In this document: positions 1 to 6,826 of the stretch, one piece after another
How positions within the stretch are numbered: the first letter of the stretch is position 1
How the letters are laid out: each line of letters starts with the position of its first letter
Origin: Clostridia bacterium
GTDB taxonomy: Bacteria > Bacillota > Clostridia > Oscillospirales > Acutalibacteraceae
Assembly: GCA_024689165.1 (NCBI GenBank)
Contig: JAILDS010000216.1
Span: forward strand, 1-20,619
Length of the DNA: 20,619 nt
Direction of reading: 5' to 3'
Made by a program: the position numbers and the translations under genes
Notes under the pieces: generated by a model
Told to the model about the DNA's origin: nothing
Database searches by the model: none
Seen by the model: only the letters and a program-made list of their open reading frames with translations

Positions 1-2709
1 CCTGACGGAGCCCTTGGTCGCCGTCACCTCCGGCGCGGGAGAGTCGGAATATCCGGCCGCAAGCGTAATGAAGAACGACACCGAGCCGCCGTCGGAGACG
101 GTCGCCGCGGGCAGCTGTGTGACGGTATAGCCCACGCCGGAGGCGCTGAACGTCACGCCGTACACGTTCACGGCCGCGTCGCCGACGGATATGCTCTGTG
201 CACCGGTGATGCCGGACACGGTATAGGTTATCCTGCAGCCGTCGCGGGAGGTCGAGACCTCGCCGCTGCTCACCGTGACCTCGGGCGCATCGGAGCGGCT
301 GTGGGCGGAGTCGAGGTATATCTGGAAGCTCACGCTGCCGCCGTGTTCAACGGTCGCAGCGGGCGACTGTGTGACGGTGTAGCCCTCCCCGGAGCTCGTG
401 AAGCTCACCGCGTAGGTGTTGATCGCCCACACGGCGTAGAGGTCGACAACGACGCCCGCGACCGCGGTCAGGTTGGAGACGCTCTGCCTGTCGGTGTAGT
501 CCGGCGCGGCGGCTCCTGCGGTCCGAGACCAGCCGAGGAAGTGATACCCGGTCTTCTCAAAGCCGTTGGCGGTAAGGTTTTTCGCCTCGTCGTAGGTCAT
601 GGCAAGATCGTCCATATCCCCGGAGGTCGCCCCGCTGCCGTTGAACCTTACGGAATAGGTATTCTTTACCCACTTCGCGTACATGGTGACCGTCGCGCCG
701 TTGGCCGCGGTCAGATTCGACGCGTTTGAGCCGGCGCCGTATACGGTCGTTCCGTCCGTCCCGACGGTCCAGCCCGCGAAGGTATAGCCCGTTTTTGTCA
801 GGACGCCGGAGGGCATATCGAAGGGCGTGTCATAGGTCGCCGTGAAGGAGGACGGGACCGTCCCGCCGGTATTGCCGTTGCCGTCGAACGCGACCGTATA
901 GGTATTCGGCGCCCACTGCGCGGTGAAGGTAAAGCTCGCACCGTCCGTGGCCGTCAGGTTCTTAATCGGAGCCTTGTCGGCATATGTCGCGCCGTTACAC
1001 AGCCAGTGGTCGAAGGTGTAGCCGGTTTTTGTGAAGCCGTTGGCGGTCAGGTTAGCGCTCTGATCGTAATACGCGGTCATGGCGGCGGTGGAGCCCCCGG
1101 TGCTGCCGTTGCCGGCAAAGTTTATCGTGTAGCTGTTGGGTTCGGCGTTTGCGGTGAGGGTCGCGCTTGCGGAGGAGGGCATCCGGAAGCGGAAGGTCTG
1201 ACTGCTGCTTGAAAGCGCGCCGGACCAGCTGCCCCAGTGGTAACCCGTCTTTACCGTTGCCCCGACCGTCACAGGGTAATCGTAGGAAGCGGTGTTGACG
1301 ATGGACGTCGGCGCGGACGCGGGCTTGTACAAATAGAGATCCCAGAATTTGACGGTGTAGTTCGTGCTGCCGTTGCTGTAAAGCTGTACGCGGACGCGGC
1401 ATTTGCCGGTCGCGCCGGAGGGCACGGTAAAGGTCTGGACCCCGCCGGAGTTCATGTTGAAGAAGCTGTGGGTGACCGTCGCGCCGGAGGTATCGTAGAA
1501 CACAAGCCAGACGGCAGCCAGACCGGGCTGGGAGCCGTCGGTCTTGTGGGTGCTTGCCCAGGCCGCGTCGCACTTCGCGCCGATAACGTATGTGTCTCCG
1601 GGCGTGAGGTTGTACTTGCTGTAGGAATCTATGTACTCGTAGCGGTCCTTGGCGTTGCCGGTGAGGATGTAGGGACTGCTCTTTGTGTAAGCCTTGGTCA
1701 GCACGTTGGTGTCGGACTGGGCTATGTTGCCGTCGTCGTTCTTCACAAGGACGATGTCCCAGAACTTCGCGGTGTGGGTCGCGCTGCCGTTGCCGTAAGC
1801 CTGAAGCCTCAGCTGCGCGGTACCGGCGGCGTTGGCAGGCACGTTGAAGGTCGCTGAATCGCCGGTCATATTAAAGAAATGATAGTCCACGATGTTTCCG
1901 CCCGAATCGCGGAAATACAGCCACACGGCGGCGGTATTTGGGTTCGTGCCGGTGGTGTTGTGCCCGGTCGCCCAGGGGAGATTTGATTTTGCGTAGATGG
2001 TGTAGCTGTCGCCGGGGATCATGTTTGCGCTGGTGTAAACGTCAAGGATCCTGTAGTCGTCATTCCCCGAGCCGGAGATGACGTAGGGATTCCTCTCTGT
2101 GTAGCCCGAAGCCCCGGGCAGGAGATTCGTCATACCGGTCGCGTAAACGCCCTCGATGCCGGTGCCCGCATTGACGGTGAGCGTACCGACGTCGTCCGCG
2201 CTGTACAGCCCGATGTTCCAGAAATGGCCGGTATAGGTATTCGTCCCGTCGCCGTAGATCTGCAGACGTATCTGAGCGGTATTGCCGGTGCCGGACGGGG
2301 CGGTGAAGACGTTGCGGTCGCCGGTCATGTCGAAAAATCTGTAGCTGATTATGCTGCCGCTGGAATTGCGCAGGTAAAGCCAGACTGCCGCCGTACCGGG
2401 GTTTGTACCGGCGGTGTTGTGCGTCGTTGCCCAGGGCAGGTCGCATTTAGCGGTCAGGATGTAGGTCTTGCCTTCGGTCAGCGTCGCGGTATAGTATCCG
2501 GTGTCGGTGTACTGGTCCTTGTTTGTGCCGGACACGGTATACGGGTTGGACTGGGTAAACTGCGACATGGAGGAGGCGAGATTGTCGCCGGAGAAGGCAA
2601 AGACGTTCCCGCCTGCGGCGTCGGCTCTCACGGGCGAAAACGCGGGGATGAACGCCGCGACAAGCGCGAGGACAAGAACGAGACTCAGGATCTTTCTGAC
2701 ACGGTTCAT
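1..2709 (-). CDS. Large secreted multi-repeat surface protein (InlB/Listeria-Bacteroides B-repeats), C-terminus beyond the window
   Basis: An uninterrupted minus-strand frame begins at ATG 2709 and is still open at base 1 (903 codons visible). Residues 1-31 form a Sec signal peptide: basic MNRVRK, a Leu/Val-rich core, then ADA. Three related modules of about 120-150 residues follow, starting near residues 55, 207 and 345. Each begins with (N/S)PY, contains a W-A-(T/S)-x-H motif and an AAVWL strand, and ends in a K/H-F-W-(D/N) strand; by shape they resemble beta-sandwich carbohydrate-binding modules, which is inference. Residues ~524-760 carry three repeats of the Listeria-Bacteroides (Flg_new) type, with NxYxVxF starts, KTGYxFxGW cores and period ~77-83. 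Two further ~85-residue repeats (GYTVTQxPAATV, GGSVSF) then run to the edge. Such proteins are cell-surface adhesins or glycan binders. The anchor or catalytic domain, if any, lies outside. An SD-like AAAGAGAG precedes the start. Confidence 0.88.
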   Translation of the reverse strand, partial: MNRVRKILSLVLVLALVAAFIPAFSPVRADAAGGNVFAFSGDNLASSMSQFTQSNPYTVSGTNKDQYTDTGYYTATLTEGKTYILTAKCDLPWATTHNTAGTNPGTAAVWLYLRNSSGSIISYRFFDMTGDRNVFTAPSGTGNTAQIRLQIYGDGTNTYTGHFWNIGLYSADDVGTLTVNAGTGIEGVYATGMTNLLPGASGYTERNPYVISGSGNDDYRILDVYTSANMIPGDSYTIYAKSNLPWATGHNTTGTNPNTAAVWLYFRDSGGNIVDYHFFNMTGDSATFNVPANAAGTAQLRLQAYGNGSATHTAKFWDIVLVKNDDGNIAQSDTNVLTKAYTKSSPYILTGNAKDRYEYIDSYSKYNLTPGDTYVIGAKCDAAWASTHKTDGSQPGLAAVWLVFYDTSGATVTHSFFNMNSGGVQTFTVPSGATGKCRVRVQLYSNGSTNYTVKFWDLYLYKPASAPTSIVNTASYDYPVTVGATVKTGYHWGSWSGALSSSSQTFRFRMPSSASATLTANAEPNSYTINFAGNGSTGGSTAAMTAYYDQSANLTANGFTKTGYTFDHWLCNGATYADKAPIKNLTATDGASFTFTAQWAPNTYTVAFDGNGNTGGTVPSSFTATYDTPFDMPSGVLTKTGYTFAGWTVGTDGTTVYGAGSNASNLTAANGATVTMYAKWVKNTYSVRFNGSGATSGDMDDLAMTYDEAKNLTANGFEKTGYHFLGWSRTAGAAAPDYTDRQSVSNLTAVAGVVVDLYAVWAINTYAVSFTSSGEGYTVTQSPAATVEHGGSVSFQIYLDSAHSRSDAPEVTVSSGEVSTSRDGCRITYTVSGITGAQSISVGDAAVNVYGVTFSASGVGYTVTQLPAATVSDGGSVSFFITLAAGYSDSPAPEVTATKGSVR

Positions 2710-2796
2710 AAGGGCATCTCTCTTTCTTTTTGGGTTCAGGTTCAGAGTATGGAACTCCGGAGCTGAACATTTTCGGAATAAAAAAATACTGTTTCT

Positions 2797-2825
2797 ATAA
2801 TACCGCACAAGACCGGTTTCGTCAA
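2797..2825 (-). promoter_or_regulatory. Sigma-A promoter of the surface repeat protein
   Basis: On the minus strand TTGACG (2825-2820) is followed after exactly 17 bp by TATTAT (2802-2797). The -35 box overlaps the last codons and stop of the upstream VTT gene (stop at 2822-2824). Transcription from here would give a leader of about 80 nt containing a GTTCAG...CTGAAC hairpin around a CTCCGGAG palindrome before the start at 2709. The gene therefore has its own promoter, although read-through from upstream remains possible because no terminator separates the two. Confidence 0.7.
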
Positions 2826-3517
2826 GCCGGCGGGTTTTTACGTTTTTGATAAAATTTGATCCCGGCCGCAGCGACGACGGCGAAAACGAGTATCGGCAGG
2901 ACGTAAAGGTAGCTCAGCGGATTGGCGAGGTCGCCCTTGAAGCCGAGGAGCGTCCAGAGGAAATTCAGCGGCAGCATACCGATATTCGCCGCGAGGAAGT
3001 ACCTGCCGAACGGTATATTCAGCGCGCCGAATATAAGGCTCGACAGATCGGAGGGCATAAGACCGCCCGCCTTGAAGACCAGCACAAGGGCGAAGTCGTT
3101 GGCGGAGGCAAAGTCATCCAGCTTTTTTACCGCCTTGAAGCGTTTCGACAGGCTCTCCGCCATGCCTTTGCCTGTGAACCTGCCCAGCCAGTAGGGAAGG
3201 ATCAGCGACAGCGCGGTGGCGATCATATTCACCGTGACGGCGAGAGGGTAAGAATCAAATACTATACCCGACAGCGCAAAAAGAATCGCCGGGGGGAAGA
3301 CCAGCGCGAAGCTCTTGACCACCGAGAAGCCGATCAGTACAGCCGCGACGGTGAAAACTCCGCCGGAAAGGTACCGGCTCAGCTCCGAGGCGTTCTTGAT
3401 AGAGATGTTGTACTTTTTGAGAAGAACCACGCAGACGACCGCCGTCGCAAGCATGAATACTGCGCTGACGATCTGCAGCGCCTTGACAAGCTTGTCGTAG
3501 TTTTTCTTTTTGTCCAT
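2822..3517 (-). CDS. TVP38/TMEM64 (VTT-domain) family membrane protein
   Basis: The 231-residue product is a polytopic membrane protein. It has an N-terminal helix (about 13-33), a hydrophobic pair around 50-95 with an FPPAILFALSG turn, a further helix at about 90-115, then after a basic stretch (KRFKAVKKLDDF) the FGALNIPFGRYFLAANIGMLPLNFL block and a last helix near the C-terminus ending in KFYQKRKNPPA. This order and the G/P-rich reentrant loop with F-x3-N-I-P are typical of the VTT (DedA/TVP38) superfamily, whose members are linked to lipid scrambling or envelope homeostasis; the substrate here is unknown. The start at 3517 follows a strong AAAGGAG. It lies just upstream of the surface-protein gene on the same strand. 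Confidence 0.85.
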   Translation of the reverse strand: MDKKKNYDKLVKALQIVSAVFMLATAVVCVVLLKKYNISIKNASELSRYLSGGVFTVAAVLIGFSVVKSFALVFPPAILFALSGIVFDSYPLAVTVNMIATALSLILPYWLGRFTGKGMAESLSKRFKAVKKLDDFASANDFALVLVFKAGGLMPSDLSSLIFGALNIPFGRYFLAANIGMLPLNFLWTLLGFKGDLANPLSYLYVLPILVFAVVAAAGIKFYQKRKNPPA

Positions 3518-3546
3518 AAGGACTCCTTTATTTTATTTCTGAGGAA

Positions 3547-3575
3547 ATAATACACCATTTTCTCGCTTCAGGCAA
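3547..3575 (-). promoter_or_regulatory. Sigma-A promoter of the VTT gene
   Basis: Minus strand: TTGCCT (3575-3570), 17 bp, TATTAT (3552-3547). The predicted start point lies about 20-25 nt before the start codon at 3517 and leaves the AAAGGAG ribosome site intact. It is divergent from the pepC promoter; the two -35 boxes are about 40 bp apart. Confidence 0.6.
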
Positions 3576-3616
3576 GAGCGTCCGGTGAATTGAAAAATGA
3601 TTTCGTACGAAAATTA

Positions 3617-3645
3617 TTTACAAGATTCCTCGGCGATAGTATAAT
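3617..3645 (+). promoter_or_regulatory. Near-consensus sigma-A promoter of pepC
   Basis: TTTACA (3617-3622), 17-bp spacer, perfect TATAAT (3640-3645). Transcription would begin near 3652, only about 19 nt before ATG 3671, with AAGGAG in between. This also shows that the in-frame ATGs upstream of 3671 are not used: one lies upstream of the -10 box and one abuts it. Confidence 0.8.
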
Positions 3646-3670
3646 GACAAAAAAGAAAAGGAGCCTTATC

Positions 3671-5008
3671 ATGAGTTCAAAAATAGATTTTTCCGATATA
3701 AAGGATTTTTCAGACGCGTATAACTCCGACCCCGCGAGCCTCGTCATGACGAACGTGCTCGCCAGGAACAAGAGCGACACCTTCGGCATCGTGCCGCAGT
3801 CGGGCAGGGAGCAGCATTTCCAGTTTTCCTGCGAGATACCGACGATGAAGTCTGTCGACCAGAAGCACTCCGGCAGGTGCTGGCTGTACGCCGCGACGAA
3901 CATCCTGCGCGAGAGGGTCGCCAGGGAGCTCGACCTTGAGTTCTTCGAGCTGTCGCAGGTGTATCTCGCGTTCTGGGACAAGTTCGAGCGCTGCAACTAC
4001 TTTCTCAACAACATACTCGCCACGGCGGACAGACCCGTAGGCGACGAGACCGTGCGCTGGCTGCTGAAAAACGTCTACGGCGGCGACGGCGGCCAGTGGG
4101 ACATGTTCGTCAACCTCATAGAAAAATACGGCATCTGCCCCAAGGACGCGATGCCCGAGACCGAACAGACGCAGAACACCGGCGCCGTCAACGGCCACGT
4201 CACCGCCTTCATGCGGGTGACCGCCCACAGGCTCAGGGAGCTCGTTGCCGCCGGGGCGTCCGCAGAAGAGATCGACGCTGCCCGCAGGGACGCCCTGCGC
4301 CAGGTCTACGACTGCCTGTGCCGCTTCTACACCGAGCCTCCGCGCAGTTTCGACTTCGAGTACACCGACAGGAGCGGGAAGTACCACGTCGAGCCGGACA
4401 TGACGCCCCGCGCCTTTTCCGAAAAGTATATCGGAAACTTCCTCGACCGCTTCGTTTCCGTCATAAACGCTCCGACGGCGGACAAGCCCTTCGGCAGGCT
4501 CTACACGGTCAAGCTGCTCGGCAACGTCGCCGGCGGCAGGCCCGTGCGCTATTACAACGTCCCCATGGACGAGTTCAGGGAGCTCGTCAGGCGGCAGCTC
4601 TCGGACGGCGAGCTCGTCTGGTTCGGGTCGGACAGCGCAAAGTTCCGCGACCGCGCCAGAAGCCTGTGGGACGACAAAAGCTTCAACGACCCGATGTTCA
4701 CGGGGCTCGGTATCAGCTATGACAAGACCGTCGGGCTGGATTACGGGATCAGCTTCATGATCCACGCTATGGCGCTGACGGGGTACAACGAGGACCCGCG
4801 CACAGGGGAGATCAACCGCTGGAAGATAGAGAACAGCTACGGCCCGGACGGCGCGAACGGCGGTTACTATTTTTGCAGCGGCACGTGGTTCGACCGCTTC
4901 GTCTATCAGGCCGTCATAGACAAAAAATATCTGGACATCCCCGCCGACGCGGAGGAAAAGCTCATAGAGCTCGAGCCCTGGGACCCCATGGGAACGCTCG
5001 CCGACTGA
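3671..5008 (+). CDS. pepC: C1-family aminopeptidase (bleomycin hydrolase/PepC)
   Basis: The 445-residue product matches the usual length of PepC/bleomycin hydrolase, a cytoplasmic, self-compartmentalising hexameric cysteine aminopeptidase that trims peptides. The catalytic Cys is C70 in HSGRCWLYAATN, the His is H365 in FMIHAMALTGYNED, and the Asn is N388 in WKIENSYG; these positions are close to those in known family members. A Q64 (oxyanion position, VDQKHSG) is also present. The start at 3671 is chosen because AAGGAG (3658-3663) precedes it by 7 nt and the promoter excludes longer forms. The C-terminus ends TLAD, in the place where the family's C-terminal arm reaches the active site. It is monocistronic or weakly read into the next gene, which has its own promoter. 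Confidence 0.96.
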   Translation: MSSKIDFSDIKDFSDAYNSDPASLVMTNVLARNKSDTFGIVPQSGREQHFQFSCEIPTMKSVDQKHSGRCWLYAATNILRERVARELDLEFFELSQVYLAFWDKFERCNYFLNNILATADRPVGDETVRWLLKNVYGGDGGQWDMFVNLIEKYGICPKDAMPETEQTQNTGAVNGHVTAFMRVTAHRLRELVAAGASAEEIDAARRDALRQVYDCLCRFYTEPPRSFDFEYTDRSGKYHVEPDMTPRAFSEKYIGNFLDRFVSVINAPTADKPFGRLYTVKLLGNVAGGRPVRYYNVPMDEFRELVRRQLSDGELVWFGSDSAKFRDRARSLWDDKSFNDPMFTGLGISYDKTVGLDYGISFMIHAMALTGYNEDPRTGEINRWKIENSYGPDGANGGYYFCSGTWFDRFVYQAVIDKKYLDIPADAEEKLIELEPWDPMGTLAD

Positions 5009-5027
5009 CGACGTTTCAATAAAACTG

Positions 5028-5056
5028 TTGCCATTTTCACCGAATTGTGTTATGAT
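5028..5056 (+). promoter_or_regulatory. Sigma-A promoter of the dockerin-ACT transcript
   Basis: TTGCCA (5028-5033), 17 bp, TATGAT (5051-5056), 20-nt downstream of the pepC stop. The expected start point is about 40 nt before ATG 5104. Confidence 0.65.
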
Positions 5057-5103
5057 TGTTGCGGCAGACCCGCCGTATCTTTCGCCCTGAAAGGAAAACA
5101 GCT

Positions 5104-6237
5104 ATGAAAACGACAAAACGACTGCTGACTGCCGCCCTCTGCGCAGTCATCGCGATAAGCCTCATAACAGGCTCCTGCGCCGCTTACGGCGAGGTCTTTG
5201 AATACACGCCCACCGTCCTGCGAGGCGACGCGGACGGCGACGGCGAGGTGACCGCCTCCGATGCCAGGGATATCCTGCGCGCGGCGATAACGCTCGACGA
5301 GCCTCCCGCCGAGGGCAGCGACTTCTTTGCCGTGTACGACTGCACCTCCGACCTTGTGATCGCCGCGGACGACGCGAGGCAGGCCCTGCGCTACTCTCTC
5401 GGGCTCGACGAGAACACCGTCGATATCTCCGAAACGATCGCGCTTTACAGGAGCGTCGTCGGCGCGGTGAACGAGGAGTACAACCGCATCTCGTATTTCA
5501 CCTGCGACGATATACATTTCACCATAACCGACATGAACGACGACCTCAAGGCCCTCGCGGACAGCCCCGAGGAGCTTATGGCGCTGTTCGAGATGGCCTC
5601 CGACGGCGAAAAAATGGACGGCAAGATGTATTCCTCCCTCACGCAGAACGTCGTCGCGACCGAGTCGACCTTCAGCGACTCGTCCAAAAACATACTCGAC
5701 TCCGACGTCGTTTCCGCGAGCTGTCTGGGCGGCGCGACCGCCGACATACTGTACGATCTCGGTCCCGAGATCGTCAGCGAGATGCCGGGCGGCGACAGCT
5801 TCAGCGTCGCCGGCTACAAGGACGCCGTCATAGACGACTGCGTGCAGATCTCCGTCAGGCTTGCCGACGAGGAGTTCACCGAGCTGCCGACGGACTGCGG
5901 CATGCTCCGCTTCTCCGGTCTGGGCGGTGAAGACATGTTCTCCGAGATGTTCGCGGAAATGAGCATGCTCGGCGACGAAGCGTCGTTCAATTTCCTCTCC
6001 GGCAAGGCGACCGACATGACCTCTACGATATTCGTCAGCCGCACGACCTCGCGCCCGGTCGCGATGCGCCTGAGCTACACCTTCGTCATCGAGCTTGAAT
6101 TGAGCATGGACCTTTCCGGGCTGCTTACGCTCGGGCTCACCTCAGAGATAAGCGAGTCCCACACGGATTTCACGTTCTTCGTGGGCGACGACCTCTATCC
6201 CGATTTCATTGAGACGGCCCTGCCGGAGGCAGCATGA
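5104..6237 (+). CDS. Exported protein with N-terminal dockerin-like double calcium loop
   Basis: The 377-residue product starts with a signal peptide (MKTTKRLL, hydrophobic core, ITGSC at 21-25, which fits a loose lipobox, so it may be a lipoprotein). Residues ~40-104 form a dockerin type I-like pair. Loop one is DADGDGEVTASDARDILR (D42, D44, D46, D53) and is canonical. Loop two, DCTSDLVIAADDARQALR, keeps the DARxxLR helix but has lost the DxDG calcium ligands. The remaining ~270 residues are a beta-rich, unrecognised domain. A dockerin placed at the N-terminus is less common than one at the C-terminus; its partner cohesin is not in the window. The start follows AAGGA (5091-5095) and is preferred over an ATG at 5056 that lies in the -10 box. 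The stop overlaps the next start (ATGA). Confidence 0.8.
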   Translation: MKTTKRLLTAALCAVIAISLITGSCAAYGEVFEYTPTVLRGDADGDGEVTASDARDILRAAITLDEPPAEGSDFFAVYDCTSDLVIAADDARQALRYSLGLDENTVDISETIALYRSVVGAVNEEYNRISYFTCDDIHFTITDMNDDLKALADSPEELMALFEMASDGEKMDGKMYSSLTQNVVATESTFSDSSKNILDSDVVSASCLGGATADILYDLGPEIVSEMPGGDSFSVAGYKDAVIDDCVQISVRLADEEFTELPTDCGMLRFSGLGGEDMFSEMFAEMSMLGDEASFNFLSGKATDMTSTIFVSRTTSRPVAMRLSYTFVIELELSMDLSGLLTLGLTSEISESHTDFTFFVGDDLYPDFIETALPEAA

Positions 6238-6503
6238 GAGCAGTTATTTCCGTCATAGGCAAGGACGCCGTAGGCATCTTAGCGTCCGTCGCGGCCGCCT
6301 GCGCGGCACACGGAGCTAACATAACCGACGTCACGCAGTCCGTACTGCGCGAGTACTTCGTGATGATAATGATAGCCGACGTGTCCGCGCTCAACGTGGG
6401 CTTCGTCGACTTCGCCTCCGAGCTCGACCGGCTCGGCGCGGAGCGCGGCCTCAAGATAACCGTCATGCGCGAGGAGCTCTTCTCCGCCATGCACGACGTA
6501 TGA
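6234..6503 (+). CDS. ACT-domain protein, UPF0237 family
   Basis: The 89-residue protein is a single ACT domain: MRAVISVIGKDAVGILASVAAACAAHGANITDVTQ is the typical beta-alpha-beta opening with the G-(K/R)-D-x-x-G-I ligand loop, followed by a second half (FVMIMIADVS, then ADVSALN...LKITVMREELFSAMH). It fits the small stand-alone UPF0237 family of amino-acid-sensing folds; the ligand is unknown. ATGA at 6234-6237 shares bases with the stop of the dockerin-like gene, so translation is probably coupled to it. In many Firmicutes this family sits directly before a UPF0210 gene, which is also the next gene here, but the pair is separated by a 323-bp repeat-filled gap. Confidence 0.9.
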   Translation: MRAVISVIGKDAVGILASVAAACAAHGANITDVTQSVLREYFVMIMIADVSALNVGFVDFASELDRLGAERGLKITVMREELFSAMHDV

Positions 6504-6591
6504 TCTTTGCCTGAATAAATCCCCGGCGTACCGGGACCGGACCGACAGGCGGGACCCTCCCTGCCGGAGATAAAGCGGCGTATCGTATTTG

Positions 6592-6652
6592 AACACAACG
6601 CGGTTTTATACCCTGTGTTCCGGGCGACCACGCGGGTCGCCCCTACTCGGCG
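6592..6652 (+). repeat. 61-bp dispersed repeat with GGGCGACC palindrome, copy 1
   Basis: It aligns without gaps to 10112-10172 with about 8 differences in 61 bases; the 3' half, from TTCCGGG through CCCCTACTCG, is nearly invariant. The core GGGCGACC and GGTCGCCC arms form an 8-bp stem. A core-only copy in the opposite orientation is at 8312-8336. It resembles REP-type intergenic palindromes. Confidence 0.75.
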
Positions 6653-6759
6653 ATACGACCGCGTTTCGTTCGGGGACGTAATCTTTGTTTACATCCGGGG
6701 CTCCGGGCGGTCATGCCCGCCCCTACAAAAAACTGACAGCAATACGCTATTAGCTATTC

Positions 6760-6765
6760 TATAAT
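6760..6765 (+). promoter_or_regulatory. Possible -10 box for the UPF0210 gene
   Basis: A perfect TATAAT lies 61 nt upstream of ATG 6827. The only -35-like hexamer is CTGACA (6733-6738), with a 21-bp spacer that is too long, so the assignment is tentative. If it is used, the leader would be formed largely by the GCTATC heptamer repeats. Confidence 0.35.
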
Positions 6766-6784
6766 GCGCCGCAGGCCCTTTAGC

Positions 6785-6812
6785 TATCCGCTAACTGCTA
6801 TCTGCTATCTGC
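6785..6812 (+). repeat. GCTATC/GCTAAC heptamer tract, copy at UPF0210
   Basis: This 28-bp run of TATC(C/T)GC-type heptamers matches 10326-10353 with two mismatches. It ends three bases before the CAGGAG ribosome site of the UPF0210 gene. The reverse-complement form (GCAGATA units) occurs at 8251-8288. Confidence 0.7.
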
Positions 6813-6826
6813 TTCAGGAGTCAATA

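Larger units (their letters stand above)
6504..6826 (+). other. 323-bp intergenic island built of dispersed repeats
   Basis: No coding frame with a ribosome site was found. It contains a 61-bp repeat (6592-6652) that recurs at 10112-10172 with about 53 of 61 bases identical, including the palindrome GGGCGACC-acgcg-GGTCGCCC (6622-6642); a variant palindrome GGGCGG...CCGCCC followed by CTACAAAAA (about 6707-6730); a TATAAT at 6760-6765; and a GCTATC/GCTAAC heptamer tract (6783-6812) reaching the SD of the next gene. Confidence 0.75.

Noticed and set aside
2447..2770. Upstream ATG frame (107 codons) overlapping the surface-protein start
   Set aside because: It is out of frame with the signal peptide and repeats, Arg-rich, and has no ribosome site; the ATG 2709 frame explains the sequence.
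3710..4765. 351-codon minus-strand frame opposite pepC
   Set aside because: pepC has catalytic residues and full length; the antisense product shows no domain.
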